64,000 bases of DNA. Source: Synchiropus splendidus (taxonomy: Eukaryota > Chordata > Actinopteri > Syngnathiformes > Callionymidae). The stretch's first letter is position 1. Each line of letters starts with the position of its first letter. The stretch is from the NCBI RefSeq assembly GCF_027744825.2, contig NC_071336.1:20642501-20706500 (forward strand), written 5' to 3'. The notes under the pieces are model-generated. The model saw only the letters and a list, made by a program, of their open reading frames with translations. It was not told the DNA's origin and searched no databases. Made by a program: the position numbers and the translations under genes. Below are positions 22,411 through 32,013 of this stretch, piece by piece.

Positions 22411-23300
22411 AGGGTCAGAGAGAGTACTACTACTGAAACACAGAGACAGGAGGCTTAACTAATGGCTCTGCCGACACCAGCCACTAAGAGCAAAGCTAAA
22501 CTCAAGAAATAGACATGTTCCACATCAATGAAAACAGGAATTGGAAATGTGAATCTATTGGACCTTATGATTAAAGAATGACCCTCATGTAATTTGAAAC
22601 CACCACGATGTATTTCAATTTCAGGAACTACCAACCATAATTACATTTCTAAAGGACTGACAGTGTGTATTTGTCATTTTTGTCGATAATTGCAGCTGGC
22701 TCATCTCATTTTGCATTCCTCCCCGTATCCATAACTCATACTATCAGATCTTTGTGTCTCAACTCCCCCACCCTCCATCTTCCCATTCCAGGTTTCCTTC
22801 TCCTGCCTTTCAACTGCTCCCAGACAGACACCTCTGAACATCACACCTGCCTTCCCCAGGGCGATGTGGTATGGGAAAATATCTAAGGTAGGAGTTGACT
22901 TTCTCTCCACACTCGATCACTCTGGATGTGGTATGTGCGCTGGAATGCGGCTCTTGGGTTTGACCTCTGAATGCTTACTGCTCTTAACAATCTTTCAATT
23001 TTCTCGAGTGGGATGTTAAAAATAACAGGAAGATTTTCTGCCTCCCTGAACACTTTTCTAATTAGGTCAACTCAAAGGCTTATAGAAAATGTTGCAAATA
23101 CTTGTCTAGGTTAAAAGTCAAAACTCAACATTCGTCTTTGACTATCTTTTGCTACTGCTGTTCTTAAAAATGCACAACACAAGGCATCTTTAAACCGAAC
23201 TCCACAGATTATGTAGAATAACCAAATTTAATTAGAAAACTTTCTTTCGAGTGCTTCTTCTTTTTTATCTTTTTCAGCGTTCAATTCATACAAAATTGTA
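22411..23300. other. Non-genic stretch around a possible micro-exon
   Basis: Apart from the 28-nt splice-flanked block at 22860-22887, nothing is supported. A good pyrimidine tract at 23254-23278 runs straight into the dispersed repeat and probably has no exon. Confidence 0.4.
22860..22887 (+). other. Possible 28-nt micro-exon
   Basis: An excellent acceptor (ACACCTGCCTTCCCCAG) and an acceptable donor (CTAAG followed by GTAGGAG) enclose 28 nt. Two of three frames are open. The length is not a multiple of three, so inclusion would shift a reading frame. Without a partner exon this is only a splice-signal observation. Confidence 0.15.
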
Positions 23301-23545
23301 GCCCCGTGACATAGTGGTTAAGGCAGCGTCAGAGCAAGAAGTTCCCATGTTGGAAACAAGCTTGAGGGCACTTTATGTGTGGCGTTTTCTTGGGTTTTCC
23401 TTGTTTGGACACCCCAGCTTTCCTATCCTCTCTGTGTGTGAGTAGCTCCTATTGATGGACTGGTGATTTTTCCAGGGTGTCCCCATCTAAAATCTGCAGG
23501 AGCTGGAATCGGGTCCTGCTCCTTATGACTCTGGCATAGTGGGAA
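23301..23545 (+). repeat. Abundant teleost dispersed repeat, diverged copy
   Basis: Ordered landmarks are present: a GTGACATAGTGGTTAAG start, an AGAGCAAGAAG string, and GATGGACTGGTGATTTTTCC followed by AGGGTGTCCCC. This is the order of the widespread fish repeat (GGTGGCTCAGTGGTTAGCAC, CAGCAAGAAGGT, GATGGACTGGCGACCTGTCC). I recognise it by sequence habit and cannot assign a database name. Identity is moderate, so the copy is old. Confidence 0.65.
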
Positions 23546-23554
23546 TCACGCTTC

Positions 23555-23594
23555 AGAAACACAGAAAAAAATATATTCCATTTTCTGTGTTTCT
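23555..23594. repeat. 14-bp perfect inverted repeat
   Basis: AGAAACACAGAAAA (23555-23568) and its exact reverse complement (23581-23594) are separated by 12 AT-rich bases. It directly follows the dispersed repeat and may be part of its tail. Confidence 0.85.
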
Positions 23595-24899
23595 ATTTAT
23601 ATTTTCAGCACGGGAAATTAAATGGAAAGAAGTAAGAGGTTTTCCTCAAGAGTAGCTGCTAGATTGCTTTGCATGACAGTGGAGAGGTCTGCCATCATCA
23701 CAAAGAGAACCATCAAAGTAAAAGGTGGTTGAAGATGCTAAGGTTTTCAGTGAGAGTGAGCAGGAGCTGCAAGATTAGAAACAGTGACTGACAAGTTCGG
23801 GCCAGATGAAAAGAGACGCGACATGTTGGATGATGAATGTTGGAACCAGGTTAGAGAAGAAGACAAACATTGAGGGACACAGTTGTAACAATGGAGCACA
23901 TATTAACTAGACAGCTGTCACTTGGAAAGATGCAAAAGTTAAGACGTGGCTGGTTGTCAGAACTGGTATTCTAACTGTGGCCTTCAGTTCTTGGTGGAAA
24001 TCAGTATGGAATGTTATTTTTTTTCTACTGTCAGTGTGAGCTTTTGCAGATAAAAAGTACGATCTTTTGTAAGTCGCCCTTCTCACACTGCTGTACTTCC
24101 GTTGACAAAATGCCCAGTCATCACTGTATACAAACTCTGAATGGGTCTATATCACAAATGTTTAATGTTTTTAGCGCAGCCCCTCTTTATTAATGAAGTT
24201 ATGAGAACCATTCTATTATTGGGTGATTATCTGAGTTTTACCTTAAATTTATCATTACAATTGAGCAATGTGATAAAAAACTGACAATACATCACATCTG
24301 AAAGAGACAGCTCATCATTTGCATTGGTAATGTTGTAAAAGAGACTGGGCACCCTGTATCAAAGACCTTTGTTCTTCGAGAACATCTCTATCATCCTTTG
24401 GCATGAAGTTAGCAGCAACTGATATAAATATCAGTTATTCATAATCTGCTTTGTATTTGTCTTGCTTCAAAGGCATGTGCGTCGATATGCCAACAAATCC
24501 AAAGTCTTCTTTGAAGTTCACTGCGCAGTGAGAATTAAAGTAGATCTGGAATAATACTCTTTCCCGTGTCATTTTAAGAGACTGTGTGTATAAGCCTTAT
24601 TTTCCAAACAGATCTGTATTTAGTTGTTAACATGAGGCTTTGCTTGCTAAGGCCCTCAAATCTCTCCAGACAATAGGCAAAACGTACCCGAAGTGACATA
24701 CTGTCTGTATTGAATGTTTCCCCCACAATGCCGTGCCTGGTCATGTCACTTCAGGTTTCAGATCGTGCAACTTAAAGACAAAACACACAGGCGTTACATA
24801 GGATTATTGAAGGAAACCTGCGCAGACAATAGCTTGTGCAGATACAGTGCGGCTGAGATTTCTGCGGCGACAGCAACAATGGAAATGTGTGGCGTGCAG
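23595..24899. other. Non-genic stretch
   Basis: Nothing supported. The sequence is AT-rich with no recognisable repeat and no exon-like block. Confidence 0.45.
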
Positions 24900-25030
24900 A
24901 TAGGCAGGCATTGCCCAATTAGCTCAGTGGGAACAGCCTTTTGTCTGGGGTTTGGGCGACTACAACTCAATAGCACCTCACTTGTAGATTGGTAGGCTGC
25001 CGACCGGGTTCGATGTGGCTGAGCCATTGT
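24900..25030 (+). mobile_element. Degenerate tRNA-derived SINE-like unit
   Basis: TTAGCTCAGTGGGA (24919-24932) resembles a polymerase III A box, and GGGTTCGATGT (25005-25015) resembles a B box. The spacing is about 85 bp, longer than in a functional tRNA, with CTTGTAGATTGGTAGGCTGCC before the B box as in several fish SINEs. It is not a tRNA gene, since no acceptor-stem pairing is visible. The transcriptional state is unknown. Confidence 0.4.
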
Positions 25031-25314
25031 TGAGCTAAATGCTATTAACTTTTAAGCTGAGCAACACATAAAAGTGAAGCTGGTGTAAATTACAATTCCC
25101 CTGCACATAATCCACTTGCTGATGGAAGACATTACAGCGGCCTTGTGTCTTGACAACAGATTACGGCGACGGCTTTACCCTATCCTGCTCCCGAACACGG
25201 GAAGCCACAGGATTTCTGCATATATCCGCCTCATCCCTTCTTCATCTTCTTTCTCTCCCCACCTCCCCGACTGGCTTCTTTTCCGTCGTCCCATTCTCCC
25301 CATTGATCTCTCAG

Positions 25315-25374
25315 CGGTATTCAGTATCTGCCAATGGTGCATGCCTGCAGGGAGGCCACCAAATCCATTATCAG
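25315..25374 (+). CDS. Candidate 60-nt cassette exon, unknown product
   Basis: The upstream tract is about 70 bp of nearly pure pyrimidine and ends GATCTCTCAG. The block ends TATCAG before GTAAGA. Length is 60 nt, so inclusion would preserve frame. All three frames are free of stops over the block; the phase-0 frame reads RYSVSANGACLQGGHQIHYQ. Small frame-preserving exons with long pyrimidine tracts are typical of alternatively spliced neuronal genes, but no family is recognised. Chance remains a real alternative. Confidence 0.3.
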
Positions 25375-25724
25375 GTAAGACAACAGTTTCCGCACTGTTT
25401 TACCAAACAGTGGAGGAAGGGAGGAGGAAGGGGGGGGGGCGGAGTTAAATTAATGGCTCGTGTGATAAAGAACATTAACATTTATCAGAATACACCAGCA
25501 CAGAACTTCAAAAAATGCAAAGGAACTTTTAATGGAGCCTCATTCCTTTGGACGTCGGAGTCAATTACTGCCAGGGAACATTTGTTTTGTTGTTAACAGT
25601 ATGACTCATCAAAGTATTTAATTGAAACAGTAGCAAGCAAGAAAAATGATCAAGTTCAGTCATGTGAGGAAAAGACATTTGGAAATTTTCCTTTAAAATA
25701 ATAATAAAAAAGTATATATATGTA

Positions 25725-25727
<3 letters not shown>
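25375..25727. other. Non-genic stretch with G-rich run
   Basis: A purine-rich run at 25411-25444 includes ten consecutive G. The rest is AT-rich with no gene. Confidence 0.45.

Positions 25728-25785
<58 letters not shown>
25728..25785. repeat. (TA)29 microsatellite
   Basis: Fifty-eight bp of perfect TA, preceded by a short imperfect TA run. It forms the left wall of the LINE fragment that follows. Confidence 0.95.
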
Positions 25786-25787
<2 letters not shown>

Positions 25788-25906
25788 CCATATATAGGCC
25801 AAAGAGGAGATTTATGGTGGTGGTGAAGGAGGACATGAGGTTTGTAGGGTTGAGAGAAGTGGAATCACAGGACAGGGTGAGATGGAGGAGGATGTTCCGC
25901 TGTCTC
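25786..25906 (+). mobile_element. LINE C-terminal fragment enclosed by TA arrays
   Basis: One frame reads PKRRFMVVVKEDMRF, then ESQDRVRWRRM. This matches the C-terminal tail of fish non-LTR retrotransposon polyproteins, where the usual pattern is a RW-MDVVKEDM block followed by DR-RWR. The region lies downstream of the reverse-transcriptase domain. The fragment is only about 35 codons, is in frame and has no stop up to the FRC residues. (TA)n arrays start within about ten bases on both sides, so neither element end can be defined. Confidence 0.7.
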
Positions 25907-25910
25907 TCTT

Positions 25911-25913
<3 letters not shown>

Positions 25914-25975
<62 letters not shown>
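25914..25975. repeat. (AT)31 microsatellite
   Basis: Sixty-two bp of perfect AT, the right wall of the LINE fragment. With 25728-25785 it can pair as a long stem with an approximately 128-bp loop. Confidence 0.95.
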
Positions 25976-25979
<4 letters not shown>

Positions 25980-27295
25980 TCATTGGTTCCGAATTTTCCC
26001 ATTTAAATGAAAATGTAAGTGAATGAAAATACAACTTATTTTGAAGAAATTATGCATAAATATTCGCGAAAAGTCCTGATGGTAGTCATGAGAGCAGAGG
26101 TTTGAAACTGTTTCAACATGCTTCCCGTGTGTGTATGTTAATAAACAGAAGTAAGATTTATTCATCAAGGAGACAGGTATGTTTCCCAGACTGTTGTGGG
26201 CTCAGTCTCGAGACGGCTTTTATTGTCACGTTCGCCAGTCACATACTGTAGTTGGGTACATTGGTTCAGCCATAACTTGTTTTACATTTTCTTGAGTGAG
26301 AGCTTGGGTGGATAATTTCACAAACAGAGAATTGCCTCCACCTTTCATATGCTCTGTTTGGGAGCACATTCACATGTGAATTGAAAACTAACCCACCCCT
26401 GTCAAGTATGAGAGGGGTTAGCTATACAGCATCTATAACAGCAGCCGCTTAAATTTAAAGTAACATTTCTGCACCAGCATACAGGCTACATCAGCAAACA
26501 TCAGTAAAACTAGCGCAGCCTCCTCACAGACTTCAGCCTGCTCACGCTCGACTAACAGCAGGAGGTTAACTACGAGCCCAGTGTTGTAGGAGCCAGAGTG
26601 GCAGTCTGAGTTGAGTGTGTCCAACGTTTTCCTACCCTGCAGGTCTGCTGACCTTGGCTGCCTGCCGACTCACTCAGCACTCTCAAGGAAAGAGATGGCG
26701 ACGTGATAGTATGAAAACAAATGGGAAGCGTGAAATCAGAGCACCCCGTTGTAAATCAAACGTAAGGGTACCAAGGTTGGCAGTGTTTGTTGACCGATGA
26801 CGTTGAAAGTGATTAAGGATTCATTACAAAAGCACGCAGTACTTTTGAATGTTGAATTAGATCTTGTAGTAGTCATCTGTCACTCACTTGAGCAACAACA
26901 ATGGCACTTCATGTCTCCCTCATTGTGAGTTATGACTCACTGATGATGCCAAAATCTATTGTTATCCTGATATGCTTCCACCCTTCAAGAAAACAAAGAA
27001 AAAAAAAACATGTTTAAGTCCTGCCAGTTCATCTTTCTAGGAGAGTCAGATGTTAGGAAAAATGCAGAAGAGAAAAGCATTACACTGTGTTACAATCACA
27101 ATGTGTTAAGTGCAACATGTTGCACTGTTGAGGTCTCAGCAGAGTTGCAATTTAAAAGGAACTCGACATAAAGAAGTTGTCATTTCGCAGCCAGAAATTA
27201 ATCTGCGATCGATGATGTTAAATTGCTTCTGGCCCAGTCCCATGTGGCCGTGTGTTGTCCAACTAAGTGAAATTCAAATTTCTCAGCAATAGTCG
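25976..27295. other. Non-genic stretch
   Basis: Nothing supported. The segment 26610-26800 is somewhat GC-richer and contains an acceptor-like CCTACCCTGCAG followed immediately by GT, but no coding block. Confidence 0.4.
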
Positions 27296-27425
27296 GACTC
27301 AGCTGTTTTCATGAAATTTAAAAAGTCCGAAAAACGCCTGACTAATGCAATAATCCGGTTTTCTAAGCCGTCATGTAACCGTACTGAAATATGATCAGAA
27401 CTTTGTGATCGATCGGAAAAAAATC
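27296..27425. repeat. Possible fish DNA-transposon scrap
   Basis: AATAATCCGG (27349-27358), GCCGTCATGTAACCGTAC and repeated short GTCGGACT/GTCCGA words recall a fish DNA-transposon family with TAATCCGATTATTGC-like internal sequence. Similar words (GTCGGACT, CATGTAAAC) occur at about 51470-51670. The assignment is tentative. Confidence 0.25.
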
Positions 27426-28044
27426 GAACCTGTTTGAAATCCGGGTCGCCCCTCATGAGGTTAGCGCGCTGTTTACCTCATCCTGTCACACACCACGAGT
27501 GGAAGTAATGTACAATTTAGCAGTTGCTGCTTACCTCTGGCTCACGCTGGAGAACTGGCAGACCAAACTGCAGGGTTTCCCCGCTACATGCACACGAACA
27601 TGGCAGACCACCACCAACGAGAGCCCCCCTGCTTTCAGAATAATGATCTCTTTTAAAAAGATGAAATCTCTGGTGATCAAACGTGACAAAAGCGGAAACA
27701 TCGAAACAAAAAAAAACAATAAGCATCATGGAGGTGTACATGATTATGGTGGTTATGGTTAGGGTATTTGTCACAAAAAATGTCCTGAAAGAAACATCAT
27801 AATAACTAAATGACAGGAACACGTCCTTGCGTCTGGACATATAAAGAGACAGAGCAGGTGAAGACATCTACTGTATGGATTGAGATTAACTTCTCATTAT
27901 TTGAACCCAGTGTTTTTATTGCCATGAATTCAATGAATGTCAGAACTCCCCCTTCTACTTCCCTGTTTCAGACCGCTTCTTGATCGGCTGCGTTCCACTC
28001 CGGTTTCTGTTTCTTCCGCCTTCTTCTTCTATGTTGCATTTCAG
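27426..28044. other. Non-genic stretch leading to a micro-exon acceptor
   Basis: A minus-strand donor-like site (CCAGAG with GTAAGC) lies near 27526 without a convincing acceptor. From 27995 to 28044 the plus strand becomes a pyrimidine tract. Confidence 0.35.
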
Positions 28045-28080
28045 GATACAGAAGTCAGATCTTTGAGAGAAATGGTGAAG
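28045..28080 (+). CDS. Candidate 36-nt micro-exon, 12 codons
   Basis: The acceptor is TCTTCTATGTTGCATTTCAG with a long pyrimidine tract upstream. The donor is AAG followed by GTAAAAC, fair. The enclosed 36 nt encode DTEVRSLREMVK in phase 0, a charged heptad-compatible peptide such as is found in coiled-coil proteins. Length is a multiple of three. Frame-preserving micro-exons of this size are a feature of vertebrate neuronal genes. No family is assigned from 12 residues and no flanking exon is identified. Confidence 0.33.
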
Positions 28081-28994
28081 GTAAAACATGCTTATGCTGT
28101 GATTTATTTATTTATTTTTGGTTATTAGATATGATTGATGTTTGTTTTGGTGGGTTTACCAATCTGTAATCAGTGAATATGAAATTGAACATTTTCACAT
28201 TGAAATCCACATTTCATGAAAAAAAAGATGTGTTTGTTGCAACACATGTTACGTAGTCACAGGTTTATATAAACAAATGTTGAGCATGCTGCACTCCTCA
28301 GAGCCTCGAGCCTGGGTGACATTGCTGCAGGTGCTTTCTTTTGAAACTCGATGCCTGAAGCAGAACACATAGCTGGGATGGGCTGGCCTGGAGGTGTGCT
28401 TAATTCTACAGCAGTGTAAACTAACCAGTCGGTCCTGTGCGGCCTGTTCTGATGTTAAGAGGTGCACGCACTGACTTCAGCCAGCCACTGGAACACACAT
28501 TGTGAAAGAATAAAACACAACTTATTCATATTCAGGCAGATAATTCAGTAACACATGCGCTCGCACAAAGAAGTAGAAGAAGAAGAAGAAATGCTTGTTG
28601 CATCTGACCTGAGCTAAGGCGGTGTGTCCAGGAGCACACCTATCAAAGTGTGTCATCTACATCACCCAAGGCCCTTTCTGAAAGCCTCAACCGCCTTTCT
28701 CTGGCTCTGTCGAGGAATCCAGAATGATTATGCCTTCCACGGCGTCTGAAACATTGTTATCACGTTCACCCCCCAGATATGAAATTGTAGAAAAGAACCA
28801 CAGGCATCTATTTTGGAAATGCCAAAACATAAATGTTGCGCTTCAGGTGACAGAATAAGCCGTGCATATTTGGACAAGTCAGATTTCTTTTTTTTTTTTT
28901 ATTGTTTTTTTCTTCAGGCTACTGTGTTGTTCTAGGTTAACTAGTTCTAGGTCAATATCAAAGTCAGCATTGTTTCTTTCTTTTTACAAATGCA
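28081..28994. other. Non-genic stretch
   Basis: Nothing supported. A short (GAA)n run lies at about 28575-28590. The block 28680-28750 is GC-balanced and might be conserved. Confidence 0.4.
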
Positions 28995-29075
28995 ATGTTT
29001 GTCAATGAGTGTCAAACTCATGACTGGGGGCCAAATCTGGCCCACCAAGTCATTTTAAGTGGCACATAAGATATT
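28995..29075 (+). mobile_element. hAT-like non-autonomous element fragment
   Basis: GTGTCAAACTCATGACTGGG (29009-29028), then GGCCAAATCTGGCCCACC, is the recognisable subterminal region of vertebrate hAT-like repeats (usual form GTGTCAAACTCGTGGCCC with GGCCAAATCTGGCCCGCC). The following CATTTTAAGTGGCACATAA also fits. The opposite end is not found. Confidence 0.5.
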
Positions 29076-29486
29076 TAACATGAAAATTACACTCAAAATC
29101 AATCAAATAAATTTGTCAATATTATAATCTACACCATTCATTGGACTTTTTTCTTGCAAGTGGAGAACACAATTTGTCAAAAACAAGATAATACAAAAAA
29201 AAAAAAAAAAACCCTTCCAGGATTGAGATTGACACACACACGCCTCCCACACTTCGACAGACATGAACCCTCAAATGTGGCACACTGTGGAGCATCTGAG
29301 GGCTCAGTTTCCATTAGAGTTAGCCAAAGTCTTATTTGTTGAATTGACTCCATCAGGGTCACAAATCCATCTAAAGGTCTAACAAAATAAAAGGCTTTTT
29401 CTTTAGAATGTCCTTTAATCTTTTCTGTTCAAGGAGACCATTAATATCTGACTTTGGTTGCAGTTGAAGTATGAAGTATTATTGTA
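29076..29486. other. Non-genic stretch with poly(A)
   Basis: A 17-base A-run ends near 29211 and could be a retroposon tail. Nothing upstream of it is recognisable as its source. Confidence 0.4.
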
Positions 29487-29715
29487 AGGACTTGTGAGGA
29501 CACTTTGCTTTCGGGGACTTTTTTTTTGCTGGTCCCCACAATGTTAAGCCTCACTTTGAGGATTAAAACTTCAAAATCACTGGGTCATTTTGACTTGGTT
29601 TAAGTTTGGTCAAGAGTCCTGGTTAAGGTTGGCCATATGCCATTGAGAGTCTGGGGAAAGCATGAAAGTCAAATGAAATGTCCCCACAAAGACAGCGGCA
29701 CAAGTGTGGGTGCGT
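29487..29715 (+). repeat. Common teleost repeat with GTCCCCACA ends
   Basis: It begins CTTGTGAGGACACTTTG, has GCTGGTCCCCACAATG early, TTTGGTCAAGAGTCCTGGTTAAGG in the middle, and ends AAATGTCCCCACAAAGACAG followed by GTGTGGGTGCGTGTGCGTG. This order is that of a repeat I know from many fish introns (GTGAGGAC, GGTCCCCACAA, AATGTCCCCACAAAGATAG, then GTGTG). No mobility class is established here. Confidence 0.55.
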
Positions 29716-31952
29716 GTGCGTGAACTGAAGTGAATATGTGCGAATGTCTGCTCACATGTGGCACATCAGGCCAGACAGATGAGGATGACAGATGTGAGTG
29801 TATTTGTGCGTATGAGAGAGGGGGTGATGGGAGATTTTCTGTGTACATGATGGAAAAATGTCAAAAAGACATGGGAGCACAATGACGGCTCTCTGAGTCT
29901 CATCCTTCTTCCCATCACTGCGCTCGTGCCTCCTTCCCCCACTTTCCTAAAGGCACAAACTCTGCCAGTTGTCACCTCAGAGTATTGCAGGCCCTGCTGA
30001 AGCACTCCACTCCTCGGGAGGAGAATGTCAGCCCAGGCTTGGGGCAGTTTTGACAAACAGAGTATATATTGATACATGATAAAGTATGCTAGAAATCACC
30101 CGACTGCTGAGGGCTACTATAGTTTTAATATCATCATTTGAATTAACAAGCATTCTGTGGAGAAATAATGAGCTTTCATTATTCAGAACATCATCCTTAC
30201 CCCGGCGGAGACTCGCAGGGCTATTAGTGCTTGAGAACTTAATGAAAAGAAGATAAAGAAGGTTTGAGATAAAAGTTTGAATGGCCGCACTCGGTAACCA
30301 GAGTTAAAATTTAATGTGGCCCCAGTGGATGAGGGATGAGCTTCTTATCAGGAGCCTGAGGAATCTGGAGACAGGGGATCCACTTTGGAAGCTGTTATTG
30401 AGGAGACAGTTAAAAAAAAAAAAAAGGTGCTCCCCTGTTGCTTTTACTGTCCAGTTGTCAGTGGATCCCACCTGACCCAACTCTAGTTGCGGTCTTTACC
30501 AGAATTGGTTCAGAACCTACAATGAGGATCAGAGACAACTGCTGTAGAATTCTGCTTACTGACAAGTTTGCTCCAAGTCTGTTATCTAAGGCTGCTGTGC
30601 ATGACTGAATTGCTTAATAGGATGAGGAGCAAAATTGACCCTCTATAATGTAATAGTCATAAAGCAGTTACACAACCTCCGTATGATCAATGCTCATCAT
30701 GCTGCTTATGTAATATGTACAGCGTGGCGCAGCCATGACAGTCATTCCAGTGGAAGTCAAAGTGCCGTTCAAAATGAGACCAGGGATGACAGTAATAGGC
30801 GGACAAACAGGTACAACAGAGCAGTCAGACTTGAGACAAAATGCCACACACATCACGAGATAAAAAAGACGGCAACAGCCACTCCCGGAGTCCCTCTGCT
30901 CGATGCTGTGTTTATCCCAAGGGCCTTAAGGGAAGTATGTTTGCTTGCTGAACCATTGTGAAGTCTCCGACAGACATGTCTAGCTCGCCGCTGCGCTGGG
31001 CTCTGCTGTTCTCTGCTGGAGGAGATCTCTGTGAATGGGAGAGGAATGCATTGATTTGATGAATGAGTGCATATTTGTGGGAGTACTGGTGGCCAATGTG
31101 CAGTCTGGTGCGAGGAGTTATTTTTGTGGCTGGAACTTGACAACAAAGCCTTTAGCTCTAAGTGCAGACTGCAAGAATCACAGTTCAGTGAAAGCTGAGC
31201 GCAAATGTTATTTTAAACGTTGTTCCCACCTTGAGCATCAGAAAGAGTGTGACATATTATAAATAATAAGAGCTTTTACACCCAGTTTGACAACATCTCT
31301 ATCAATTCTATTGTGTGAATGCATGTGTTTGTCATGCATTGTCCATGGCAACATAGGTGCATGTAGAGCAAAACCAAACAACAGTAGTTTTTCTTCACAT
31401 GTATCAAAAAAGGACCTTTATAGCATAAGGATGTAGCTTTTTTTTCAATTAATAAACAGCCATAAATATCGCAGAGTCTAGAACAGATATGGGCAAAGCA
31501 AGGAACAGGGGTCACATGTGGCTCTTTGCTTGTATTCCTGCAACCCATTTTCCATTCATTACGATGTGACTTCCTATACAGTATATAACTGTTCCTTTTT
31601 AGGTGTTTCTTTCTTTTTTTTTACAGTTCCTATTTTCTCCTTATGGAATTCTAGTAAAAGGCAGTGGTCTATAATGCACTATACATTGTGATTCTGATTG
31701 CAATATCAGTCACAATTTTGATTCTTATAGAATGTTTGCATAATAATGCAGGTGTTTAATGTCAAATGACTGCTCCTTCACCAAACACAGAATATCAGTA
31801 CCACACAAATACACATCATCTGGCATCAAAAGTCCTTCCCTTCACTACAGTTTTTCCATTTTTTAAGTTGCTAGTGAGCTGGTCACATTGATGATTTCTG
31901 TTCACGTACTTAATGTAAGTCTTCATAGATATGTGTGTTAAGAATTAAGTTT
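29716..31952. other. Non-genic stretch with a regulatory-looking patch
   Basis: The segment 30165-30330 has TAATGAGC, TTCATTATTC, ACTTAATGAAAAG and AAATTTAATG in otherwise unique sequence and might be a conserved element. A 12-base A-run lies at about 30413-30425. No exon is supported. The CAGTATATAAC near 31579 is not backed by any gene start. Confidence 0.35.
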
Positions 31953-32013
31953 GGGCCACATAGGACGACTTAGCCAGCTGGATACGGCTCCCCTGGCCCT
32001 GGGTTTGACACAC
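31953..32013 (-). mobile_element. hAT-like non-autonomous element fragment
   Basis: Reverse-complemented, this reads GTGTGTCAAACCCAGGGCC and later GTCGTCCTATGTGGCCCAAAC. This is the same terminus type as at 29009, in opposite orientation and more diverged. Confidence 0.4.

Noticed and set aside
24900..25030. tRNA gene
   Set aside because: A-box and B-box look-alikes are present, but the spacing is too long and no cloverleaf stems form. A SINE-like origin is preferred.
31579..31590. TATA-box-like CAGTATATAAC
   Set aside because: No start, CpG enrichment or exon follows. Such strings are expected in AT-rich DNA.
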